Shown: positions 1-6,388, numbered from the stretch's first letter. The stretch: 6,534 nucleotides of DNA from Candidatus Wirthbacteria bacterium CG2_30_54_11 (GCA_001873755.1 MNZT01000032.1:1-6534); one strand, 5' to 3'. Notes: generated from the sequence alone by a model not told the origin. Program-made: numbers and translations.

Positions 1-162
1 AAAAATGCTCAGCAATACTTGAAACCCGGAATCACGTTTGAACTCCTTGACCAGGAGGCGTATCGCTTCGATGACAACGAATTTGCAGGCATGATGCAAA
101 AGGCCAGGAAAGAACTATTTCAGAAAATCCTTGTCCCTGATTTACATATTATTAAACTTTGA
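1..162 (+). CDS. C-terminal end of an unrecognised protein (partial)
   Basis: An open frame runs in from the left edge for 53 codons and ends at TGA (160-162). The peptide begins KNAQQYLKPG and ends LVPDLHIIKL. It is mixed polar/hydrophobic with no membrane segment, and a charged stretch in the middle (FDDNEFAGMMQKARKELF) looks helical. The reading frame is judged real because it stays open to the edge, has ordinary codon use and stops just before the convergent transporter gene, leaving a 49-base gap. I see no strong hairpin terminator in that gap. I do not recognise the family, and too little is present to assign a function. Confidence 0.5.
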   Translation, partial: KNAQQYLKPGITFELLDQEAYRFDDNEFAGMMQKARKELFQKILVPDLHIIKL

Positions 163-211
163 CTCCCCACTACTTTTGAGGCTCATCTCTTGACTGGAAA
201 AGACTATACAA

Positions 212-1453
212 TCAGGTGAATATGCTCGTGAGTGCGACTACCAGGGAGGCGATGGTCAACAGTCCGACCGCAGACAGGGCAAAGAAGTTGGCGGTTTTGC
301 CATTGGTATAGGCTCCCATGATCTTTCTGTCATTGATGATCTTGTAGACATACACGAGGATGATGGGCAGGATGAGTCCGTTGATGACCTGGGAAGAGAT
401 CATGATGGGGAAGAGCGGTATTCCGGGGATGATGACGATCAAGGAGGCGATGACGAGGAAAAAGGTGATCAGCGAATAGAACACGGGAGCGTCCTTCCAG
501 GAGCGGTCCATGGCAGATTCGAACCCGAATGTTTCGCAGAGTGCATAGGCGGTAGCGAGCGTCACTATGCTGACTCCCAGCAGCCCCGCGACAAGCAGGC
601 CAAAGGCAAAAAGGCTGGTAGCCTGGGCTCCGGCCAGAGGGGCGAGCGAAAGCGCTGCTTCACTGGCATTATTTACAAATATCCCGTTTTTGAACAGGGT
701 GTTGGTGGCGGTCACGATGATGAAGAAGCTGATGAAATCGGTGAGAAAGGCGCCGAAGAATATTTCCAGCCGCTGGAACCCATAGTGACCGGCGGGGGTG
801 CTTTTATCCACGATATAGGACTGGATGAAAAATTGTCCCCAGGGCGTCACGGTAGTCCCGATCAGGGCCATGAGCGTCACGAGGTAGGCTTTGTCGAACT
901 GGATATGCGGGGTGACAAGTGAAGAGAGAGCCAGACCCCAGTCCGGTTTTGTATAAAAAGCGGTTACGATATAGACGATATACATGGCCGAAAGAACCAG
1001 GAAGAATTTTTCTGCCTTGGCGAAGGATCCTTTGTACAGGACGAGCCAGAGGAGGACCGTAAAAATCGGGACGGACAGGTACTTGGTCACTCCAAAAAGT
1101 GACATGGCTTCCGCGACACCGGCCATATCCGCTACGATCACCCCGAAATTGGCTATCAGCATGGCTCCCATAGCGAGCATGGTCAGCTTTAATCCGAATT
1201 TTTCCCGGATGACACCACCCAGTCCTTTGCCGCTGATGACGCCGATGCGGGCGCCGAGCTCCTGGGTGATGGCCAGTACGATGGTGATGATGAGCAGGGA
1301 AAAGAGCAGCTTGTACCCGTAGCGGGCGCCGGTGACGGTGTAGGTGGTGATCCCGGCCGCGTCGTTGTCTGCATTGGCCGAGATGATCCCGGGTCCCAGG
1401 ACCGCGAGGACCAGCAGCAGCCGGCGGAAGGAAAATTTGAAGGGCAGTTTCAT
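212..1453 (-). CDS. NRAMP/SLC11-fold divalent cation transporter, NRMT-like (probable Mg2+)
   Basis: This is a 413-residue polytopic inner-membrane protein with about 11 hydrophobic segments, the usual size for the SLC11/NRAMP family (LeuT fold). The family start GPG...GARYGY is clear at residues 20-47. The TM1 metal motif DPGN of Mn2+/Fe2+ transporters is replaced by D31-A-A-G34: the aspartate is kept and the asparagine lost. The TM6 motif MPH is replaced by T203-P204-W205 within GTTVTPWGQF, so the sulfur ligand that favours transition metals is gone. These are the changes known from NRAMP-related Mg2+ transporters (NRMT), so Mg2+ import is the likeliest role; this is inferred from family knowledge. 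The ATG lies 2 bases after the stop of the upstream PRC/MgtE_N/CBS gene and has GGAGG seven bases before it, implying co-transcription and translational coupling. It ends at TGA. An MntH-like Mn2+ role is less likely. Confidence 0.88.
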   Translation of the reverse strand: MKLPFKFSFRRLLLVLAVLGPGIISANADNDAAGITTYTVTGARYGYKLLFSLLIITIVLAITQELGARIGVISGKGLGGVIREKFGLKLTMLAMGAMLIANFGVIVADMAGVAEAMSLFGVTKYLSVPIFTVLLWLVLYKGSFAKAEKFFLVLSAMYIVYIVTAFYTKPDWGLALSSLVTPHIQFDKAYLVTLMALIGTTVTPWGQFFIQSYIVDKSTPAGHYGFQRLEIFFGAFLTDFISFFIIVTATNTLFKNGIFVNNASEAALSLAPLAGAQATSLFAFGLLVAGLLGVSIVTLATAYALCETFGFESAMDRSWKDAPVFYSLITFFLVIASLIVIIPGIPLFPIMISSQVINGLILPIILVYVYKIINDRKIMGAYTNGKTANFFALSAVGLLTIASLVVALTSIFT

Positions 1454-1455
1454 GA

Positions 1456-2664
1456 CTATGCCTCCGGGAATAGTTCGCGCATGATGTCATCGACCATCAC
1501 GATGCCGAGCATCTTCCGATCTTCCCGTGCGACAGCGACCGAAAAAAGGTCGTATTTGGTCAGGAATCCTGCGATCTGCTTGATGGAGGCAGTGGGGCTG
1601 ACAAAAAATGGTTTTTTCGACATGATCTCTTTCATCTTTTTCTGATCCTCTGAGGTGCTCAGACGCCTCAGGGACAAAACCCCTTTGAGCGTACCGTCCT
1701 CTTCTGTCACATAGATGTACGTTATGGTAGGGATGTCATCTTTGGAGCCCTTGAGAGCGTTTTTGACTTCCCTCACGTTCCAGTCAGGGCGGACGGAAAA
1801 GAATTCGGTGGTCATCAGGCCGCCAGCTTCCTTGGCATCGTAGGTGATGAGTTCGAGGATCTTTTCTCCTTCTTCCGGTTCCAGCTCGGCGATGATCTCC
1901 TGCGCTTTGTCATCGGAGAGCTCATCTAGAATGTCAGCGGCCTGATCAGGCGACATGTCTTCCAGGATGTCTCCGGCCTGCTCGGCATCGAGGTGCTCGA
2001 TAAGTGCTACCTGATCGTCTTCATCCATTTCCTCGATGACATCGGCTGCGATCTCCGGCTCCAGCTGGGAGAGGAAGGCCGCGCCTCTCTTGGCATTCAG
2101 CTCTTCCACAATATTGGCAATATCCGCAGGATGGAGTTTCTGGAGCTGGTTCTTCTGCTCGTGGAGTTTCAGTTCCGGCATGGTACTGTCTACGAGCGAC
2201 ATTTCGTTCCAGGGGACGAGGTCTTCTTTGATCCGGTTCAGAAAGGGAAGGCCGTCGAGATTGAGGCGTCTGAGTATTCCCAGTATGCTCACGTCGATGC
2301 TGATGACCGAGAGATCTCCCTGTACCTTGCCCAGCGCGATATCATTGGCGCGGACGACCTTCAGCCCTTCACAGTCCACGATCTGACGGTCGAGGACAGA
2401 TTTCCTCAGGAGGATGTGTTCAGGTCCTAGATGGAAAAAAGGGAGAGTGGCACAGCTTTTTTTCAGGGTGACGATGCCTTTGCCCACCAGCTCTATGAGG
2501 TCTGCCGGGACGATGGTCTCGGTTCTGTTTTTCTGTGAAATGACGAGAGCGGCGACTTTCGGGTAGGCTTCGGTGATGGGGACAGCCACATCCTTCAGCG
2601 TACCTACCTGCACATTGGCATTGTCGAGGATTCTGGCACCGAGGAGAGAGCTGAGGTAGAGCAT
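1456..2664 (-). CDS. Soluble PRC-barrel / MgtE_N / CBS-domain protein, probable Mg2+ sensor partner
   Basis: A 402-residue cytosolic protein with no membrane segment. In order: a PRC-barrel-like domain (about 1-70, starting MLYLSSLLGARILD), a second PRC-like segment (about 85-155), an MgtE N-terminal superhelical domain (about 177-280, with repeated acidic helices such as HPADIANIVEEL and DQAADILDEL), and a CBS pair (about 280-402, with AGGLMTTEF at its start and GIVMVDDIMREL at its end). In MgtE channels, the N domain plus CBS pair binds Mg2+ and closes the pore. Here the five-helix channel domain is absent, and the next gene supplies an NRAMP-fold permease instead. The protein may therefore be a detached sensor or gate for it (inference). 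A longer frame opens at 2733, but the start at 2664 is chosen because GGGAG lies six bases before it and homology begins there. The longer start would also overlap the predicted transcription start. Confidence 0.87.
   Translation of the reverse strand: MLYLSSLLGARILDNANVQVGTLKDVAVPITEAYPKVAALVISQKNRTETIVPADLIELVGKGIVTLKKSCATLPFFHLGPEHILLRKSVLDRQIVDCEGLKVVRANDIALGKVQGDLSVISIDVSILGILRRLNLDGLPFLNRIKEDLVPWNEMSLVDSTMPELKLHEQKNQLQKLHPADIANIVEELNAKRGAAFLSQLEPEIAADVIEEMDEDDQVALIEHLDAEQAGDILEDMSPDQAADILDELSDDKAQEIIAELEPEEGEKILELITYDAKEAGGLMTTEFFSVRPDWNVREVKNALKGSKDDIPTITYIYVTEEDGTLKGVLSLRRLSTSEDQKKMKEIMSKKPFFVSPTASIKQIAGFLTKYDLFSVAVAREDRKMLGIVMVDDIMRELFPEA
1461..1465 (-). promoter_or_regulatory. Ribosome binding site of the NRMT-like transporter
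   Basis: The minus strand reads GGAGG, then seven bases, then ATG (1453-1451). The site lies inside the last codons of the upstream gene, and that gene's TAG stop (1458-1456) falls between site and start. Ribosomes finishing the first gene are therefore placed to start the second. Confidence 0.8.
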
Positions 2665-2670
2665 GTGAAT

Positions 2671-2675
2671 CTCCC
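2671..2675 (-). promoter_or_regulatory. Ribosome binding site fixing the start of the MgtE_N/CBS gene
   Basis: The minus strand reads GGGAG, six bases, then ATG at 2664. This supports the 402-residue product over the 425-residue reading from 2733, whose extra N-terminus (MVSAWRLHNARSNGG...) looks non-coding and has no such site. Confidence 0.7.
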
Positions 2676-2738
2676 GGACATAAAAATAACCGCCGTTTGA
2701 CCGTGCATTATGCAGCCGCCAGGCGGACACCATGTTCT

Positions 2739-2768
2739 ATTATACGCCTTCTTTTTTTTATCCGACAA
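2739..2768 (-). promoter_or_regulatory. Sigma70-type promoter of the Mg2+ transport operon
   Basis: On the minus strand, TTGTCG (2768-2763, four of six matches to TTGACA) is followed by 18 bases rich in A, then a perfect TATAAT (2744-2739). Initiation is expected near 2732, giving a leader of about 68 bases with a small CCGC/GCGG hairpin. The leader is too short for a classical M-box Mg2+ riboswitch. The promoter sits just after the stop codon of the upstream glycosyltransferase-like gene, so the operon need not depend on readthrough. Confidence 0.65.
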
Positions 2769-2776
2769 GCTGCCAT

Positions 2777-4066
2777 TTATTTTGTTTCGATCGTGATGAG
2801 AGTAGGAAGCCAGGGTTTGATCGTGTGCATCCCCCGGACGAGCGTCAGAGCGGCGTGGGGAAGGAGCAGGAAGAAATAGGGAACCAGATAGCGTTCTTCG
2901 CCGGGATTGCCGATGTACATGATCGCGTAGAGAGAAAGAACCAGTCCGCAGAAAAGCAGATAGATCCGTCGTTCGGATCTCGTCCAGACCAGCGGGAACA
3001 GGAAAAAGAGCAGGGTCGCTCCGATCGCGATCCATCTCCAGAAATTCAACAGGTCCTGGTGGTAGGATGGTGAGTTCAGGTCAGGATAAAAGGTACTGTC
3101 ATAGATGTGCCAGATGTTTTTGAAATTTTCGACGAGTCGCTCGGGATGCTCTGCCAGGCAGGCAGCACCCAGGCGGAGGTAGTACCCCTGGTCAGAAAAA
3201 GGTACCTCTGTCATCTTCGATTCGTGCTCACTGCCCTGGTAGGCGGGTGGGGAGAACCAGAAAGAATCGGAACCATCCGGAAGATTATATTCCAGCCGGC
3301 TGAATTGACATTGGGTCATCGCGACATTGACCCCTCCGTTGCCGGCGAGGGTGAAGCGGTGGTGGGTCGAGATGGAGGCATTCAGAGTGCCGGCGATGAA
3401 CAGAGTGAGAGCCATACTGCCTAGACCGGCAGCGATGGGCAGCTTGTTTTTCCAGACAGCAGAGCGGTGATAGACCAGGGTCCAGAGGAGGAGAAAGGGG
3501 ATGGAGCTGAGAAATACCGGGCGTACGATGAGCAACAGCGCAAACAGGTTCCCTAGTGCAACGGAGGATGCAAAGGACTGTTGTTTCCTGAGGAGCAGCA
3601 GCAGGAACCCGAGGAACAGGAAAGTGAACAGGGATTCGCTGAGGATGAGGGTATGGGTGTAGAGAAGCGGATAGTACAGGGCGGCGGTGAACGCAATCAG
3701 GAGGCTAGCTGTTTTGTTGCAGATCCGTCGGGTCAGGAGATAGCAGAACACCACAGACAGACTCCCCATCACGGCCTGTACGGTCAGAAAGGCTTCGACT
3801 CGTACCTCGCTCAGCCCCAGAAGGTCAATAAACCCGTAGAACATGGCCAGTGGGATATAGAAAAACCCCCAGGCTTCAGGAAAGCTCGAAGGGGTCCCGG
3901 ACAGTAGCTGCATCGCCCGGTTCTGGTACTCGAGCGGAAGGAACCGAAGCGTGCTACTTACATCGATCCGGGACACGACGTATACTATGCGCGCGAGCAA
4001 TACGGCCGTCAGTAGAACGAAACCGGCAATGGGGAAAAAGCGTTTGGGAATTCTGATCGACGACAT
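2777..4066 (-). CDS. Polytopic membrane glycosyltransferase-like protein (GT-C type)
   Basis: A 429-residue integral membrane protein with roughly nine to ten hydrophobic segments. Features resemble dolichyl/undecaprenyl-phosphate-sugar transferases of the GT-C fold (PMT/ArnT-like). There is a first transmembrane segment at about 12-32, then a loop with an acidic residue (FLPLEYQNRA, E46), a helix containing THTLILSESLFTF (about 137-149), and an extracytoplasmic stretch (about 235-320) ending in LAEHPERLVENFKNIWHIYDSTFYP. A late NPGEERYLVPYFFLLLPHA motif (about 387-405) is typical of the last helices. Such enzymes move a sugar from a lipid carrier to lipid or protein outside the cytoplasmic membrane. 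Donor and acceptor cannot be read from sequence, and no other glycan genes are nearby. The start at 4066 has only a weak AAAGG upstream, but a good promoter supports it. It ends at TAA; no strong terminator follows. Confidence 0.7.
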   Translation of the reverse strand: MSSIRIPKRFFPIAGFVLLTAVLLARIVYVVSRIDVSSTLRFLPLEYQNRAMQLLSGTPSSFPEAWGFFYIPLAMFYGFIDLLGLSEVRVEAFLTVQAVMGSLSVVFCYLLTRRICNKTASLLIAFTAALYYPLLYTHTLILSESLFTFLFLGFLLLLLRKQQSFASSVALGNLFALLLIVRPVFLSSIPFLLLWTLVYHRSAVWKNKLPIAAGLGSMALTLFIAGTLNASISTHHRFTLAGNGGVNVAMTQCQFSRLEYNLPDGSDSFWFSPPAYQGSEHESKMTEVPFSDQGYYLRLGAACLAEHPERLVENFKNIWHIYDSTFYPDLNSPSYHQDLLNFWRWIAIGATLLFFLFPLVWTRSERRIYLLFCGLVLSLYAIMYIGNPGEERYLVPYFFLLLPHAALTLVRGMHTIKPWLPTLITIETK

Positions 4067-4091
4067 GAGCTGCCTTTGTAGAATCGTGCGT

Positions 4092-4120
4092 ACTATACCT
4101 GTGGAAAATCAATTACTCAA
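4092..4120 (-). promoter_or_regulatory. Sigma70-type promoter of the glycosyltransferase-like gene
   Basis: On the minus strand, TTGAGT (4120-4115) is separated by exactly 17 bases from TATAGT (4097-4092). Initiation is expected near 4085, about 20 bases before the ATG at 4066. It lies in the 65-base divergent gap shared with the broken gene at 4132. I could not identify an equally good plus-strand promoter in the gap. Confidence 0.6.
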
Positions 4121-4131
4121 TACCACACTTC

Positions 4132-6019
4132 ATGCCTGCCTCAGGACCATCTCACGAACCCGGATCAAACCATGTGACCATACAGACAGGATGGCTGCCA
4201 CTGGGGGCAGTATTTGTTTTTCTGTCCGGTGTCCTGGCCCTGTCAGCCTGGCTCGTTTTTCTCGGTCTTTCGTCCGCTGGTTCTTTTTACCGCAGAGCAG
4301 AAGGTAGCACCGGCTGGTTTATCGATAGGCGTCGATCTGACTGAAGGTGACAAACAGATACTGGTCGATACCGCGTATCAGGCAGTTCATGGCTTTTTCG
4401 CCCAGGATCCTGAGCCCACCACTTTTTCGAGCGCCTTTGACGGTATGGGCAACACGGTGTTCGTCGGATTTCGGGTCGACGGAGTGAAACGCGGTTCGTG
4501 GTCTTCTGCCGGCAGCAATCTGCTGCAAACGGTGTATGACGCGACGGTCAATACGGCGGATGATACCCGGTATGGGCAGCTCAGGCTGGACGAGACAGAT
4601 AAGTTGTCGATAGAGCTGTTCATCCTCGGGTCGGAGCATTCCTGGGATGCTGGATATGAGCCGGGTATCCATGGTATACGCCTGACTGACGGGCAGCACA
4701 GTGCCATGTACTATAATTCCGTGGCGGTCGAATCAGGCTTGCCACCGACCGCTGATCTGCTTTCCCGGCTCTGCCAGAAGGCAGGGTTGGAGTCTGACTG
4801 TCAAAATGATCCCGGGGTGCAGCTTTTCTATTTCCCGACCATGCACCTGCTGGCAGACTCGCCGGTATCCGGAGTGACGACACTTTACCGCTGTGCCGTA
4901 CTTCATGATCCGGCTGCGCTCACCGCTTCGCTGGTTGATACGTCAAGCGATGCCATGCAGAGCAGGCTGCTGAATGATCAGCAAACGAACGGAGTATTCG
5001 GATATCAGTGGGATCCGATATAAAACGAATACGCGGACGAGGAAAATGTCCTCCGGCAGCTGGTCGCATCTGTCTCTCTCTCGGATATCGCATCGCATAC
5101 GCCGGAGTACCGTCCGGCTGCCGAACGCAATCTGAGCTTCATCCTGACCCACTGGTATCGCGAACATGGTGATTTCGGCTATGTCTCGCAGCAGTACGAA
5201 TCGAATATCGGGGTCAGTTCGTTACTCCTCCGGGCGATCATCCGGAGCCCTGACTTTGACCAGTATGAGCAGCAGGCGGCCAGACTCGTGCGTGGGATAT
5301 AGGGAAGTACAGGCGCAGACGGATCATTCCGGGTTTCGGTTTTCGCGGCAGATGAGCCGGGGGAGAGCCTGGCAGAGGATCTGGTCTTCTATTCCGGGGA
5401 GGCGATTCTGGCACTTCTGGAGTACTACCTGAAAACCGGTGATCAGACTGCCTTGGATTCGGCGATCGCGGCGCAGGATCACTATCTCGGACTATACGTC
5501 GAGGATATCGAGGATAACTATTCGCCCTACCTCGTTCCCTGGCATTCCATGTCGCTTGCGCACCTCTATGAGATTACAGGCGATTCGAAGTATCGGACCG
5601 GTGTGTATGTCCTGAATCTGCGGTGGCTGGAGGATCAGAATACCTACGGACAACCGTTCGCTGACTTCCTCGGCAGGACAGAGGACTCAGAACTTGGAGT
5701 GGTAGGCATCGAATCAGATGTGGTTTTTCTGGAGGGTCTGACCTATGCCTATGAACTCGCACATGAGGAGGGGAATGCAGCGTTAGAAGAACAGTTCGGC
5801 CAGGACATGCGGTATCTCATGGCCAATATCATGAATGCCCAGTTCCTGGGCCCGAATCTCTATTTCATCACGGATATCCCGCATGCCGAAGGTGGTATCC
5901 GGTTTTCTGATCAGTCGATCAGAGTCGATACAGTCGCCCATGCCTACGATGCCTTTAGCCGGCTCCGGGGCCTGGTGGCAAATGGCAGTTTTGAACTGGT
6001 TTCGGGTGGCGGTAAATGA
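4132..6019 (+). pseudogene. Broken gene: membrane-anchored AMMECR1-like domain plus alpha-helical toroid-like domain
   Basis: Restored, this would be a protein of about 630 residues. The first piece (4132 to about 4288) gives a short polar N-terminus and one transmembrane helix (WLPLGAVFVFLSGVLALSAW and following), with no lipobox. Near the TTTTT at about 4283-4288 the frame shifts by one base. From 4289 a single frame continues to TGA at 6017-6019, interrupted by TAA (5021-5023) and TAG (5300-5302). About 4349-4858 encodes an AMMECR1-like domain: TVFVGFRVDGVKRGSW matches the GxFVT...LRGC region, KLSIELFIL the IEVSVL strand, and GIHGIRLTDG...LLSRLCQKAGL the HG motif and C-terminal helices. 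The rest (about 5024-5980) is helical, with YSGEAILALLEYYLKTGD and LAHLYEITGDSKYR repeats typical of alpha/alpha toroids (AGE-like or six-hairpin enzymes). Homology continues across both stops, so a decayed gene is likelier than separate genes. Its function is unknown. The start is uncertain: no good ribosome binding site precedes 4132, and a GTG at about 4174 is also possible. Confidence 0.8.
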
Positions 6020-6035
6020 AAGTAGCCTGAGAGGC

Positions 6036-6082
6036 AAAAAAGGCCATATTCCTCGATCCGTTCAAAGGAAATGGCCTTTTGC
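6036..6082. terminator. Hairpin terminator, probably bidirectional
   Basis: AAAAGGCCAT (6038-6047) pairs perfectly with ATGGCCTTTT (6071-6080). Beyond a bulged A, TTCC (6049-6052) pairs with GGAA (6067-6070), leaving a 14-base loop. The stem is flanked by six A (6036-6041) on the left, giving a U-run for minus-strand transcripts, and by four T on the right for the plus strand. It lies 17 bases after the stop of the broken gene and about 70 bases downstream of the last CRISPR repeat as read on the minus strand. It could therefore end both the plus-strand gene and the array transcript. The minus-strand U-run is the better of the two. Confidence 0.72.
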
Positions 6083-6150
6083 TGATTTGTCCAGATCCCC
6101 AAGTCGTACAAAGTGGATATCAGGTATATCTCCGCCTGTGAACTTGCCAA

Positions 6151-6311
6151 ATCTACAAAAGTAGAAATTCACTATAGGTAATAGGCATGCGGTAGTAGTG
6201 GATGTCCACATAGATCTACAAAAGTAGAAATTCACTATAGGTAATAGGCCCCCTTGACGCTGATCACCGGCGTGGATCTACAAAAGTAGAAATTCACTAT
6301 AGGTAATAGGC
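6151..6311 (-). CRISPR. Type V-A (Cas12a) CRISPR mini-array, three repeats and two spacers
   Basis: Three identical 36-base repeats lie at 6151-6186, 6214-6249 and 6276-6311, separated by spacers of 27 bases (6187-6213) and 26 bases (6250-6275). On the minus strand each repeat starts GCCTATTACCTATAGTG and ends AATTTCTACTTTTGTAGAT. The end is the Cas12a crRNA 5' handle: stem TCTAC/GTAGA with a TTTT loop, then a final T. This fixes the direction as minus, places the leader above 6311, and predicts an effector of the Cas12a family that processes its own crRNA. Spacer length also fits type V-A. No cas12a, cas4, cas1 or cas2 is in the window. The array is either very young, shrunken, or cut off by the neighbouring insertion sequence. 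I see nothing convincing in the 68 bases between the terminator and the first repeat except a weak repeat-like stretch at about 6102-6128. Confidence 0.95.
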
Positions 6312-6324
6312 GACCCTTTGTCAA
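6296..6324 (-). promoter_or_regulatory. Candidate array promoter with its -10 inside the first repeat
   Basis: On the minus strand, a perfect TTGACA (6324-6319) lies outside the array. Exactly 17 bases later comes TATAGT (6301-6296), which is part of the leader-proximal repeat. The same -10 hexamer serves the promoter at 4092-4120. The other two repeats carry TATAGT too, but the bases 17 upstream (CAGCGT and ACTACT, both in spacers) are not -35 elements. Initiation is expected at about 6290-6287, within the 5' arm of the first crRNA hairpin, so the first crRNA made from this site could lack part of its handle. It is the best promoter match on this side of the array, but activity is inferred only. 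Confidence 0.5.
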
Positions 6325-6388
6325 GTACCCGAATTCTATCAACTAAAATGTCACCATGAGGGCAAAAAAAGAATGATACGCTGTATAC
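6312..6388. other. Array-flanking region and probable left end of an insertion sequence
   Basis: This 77-base stretch separates the last repeat from the transposase start. Integrase-type elements usually begin with TG, and TGTCAAGTA at 6319-6327 is the first good candidate for an element tip. Related sequences TATCAACTA (6337-6345) and TGTCACCAT (6349-6357) follow, and may be repeated transposase-binding sites. If the element starts at 6319, only seven bases of the original flank remain next to the repeat and the normal leader has been displaced. The right end of the element is outside the window, so the boundary is not proven. Confidence 0.4.

Noticed and set aside
804..1490. A 228-codon minus-strand open frame overlapping the transporter gene
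   Set aside because: It is an out-of-frame shadow. The peptide is rich in His, Arg and Pro with no domain pattern, while the overlapping frame is a clear NRAMP transporter.
1993..2430. Plus-strand open frame of 145 codons opposite the MgtE_N/CBS gene
   Set aside because: It is antisense to a well-supported gene, and its composition mirrors the acidic helices of that gene. No ribosome binding site or family resemblance was seen.
2665..2732. Mg2+ riboswitch (M-box) ahead of the transport operon
   Set aside because: The leader is only about 68 bases, with one tiny hairpin and no terminator. An M-box needs well over 100 bases of structured RNA.
2665..2733. Longer N-terminus for the MgtE_N/CBS protein starting at 2733
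   Set aside because: The start would coincide with the expected transcription start, and the added residues look non-coding. A good ribosome binding site and the domain start support 2664.
2604..3035. Minus-strand open frame of 143 codons spanning the operon promoter
   Set aside because: It overlaps two well-supported genes out of frame and covers the promoter at 2739-2768. The peptide looks random.
4319..4883. Several minus-strand open frames opposite the AMMECR1-like region
   Set aside because: These are antisense shadows with no recognisable domain, and they lie over plus-strand sequence with clear family motifs.
5453..6019. Independent gene for the 188-codon frame at the end of the broken gene
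   Set aside because: It begins with a TTG inside a continuing helical domain, in the same frame as the sequence before the TAG at 5300, and has no ribosome binding site. It is the tail of the pseudogene.
6151..6311. CRISPR array read on the plus strand
   Set aside because: Read that way, the conserved handle would be at the 5' end of the repeat and reverse-complemented. The Cas12a handle and final GTAGAT next to the spacer fit only the minus strand.
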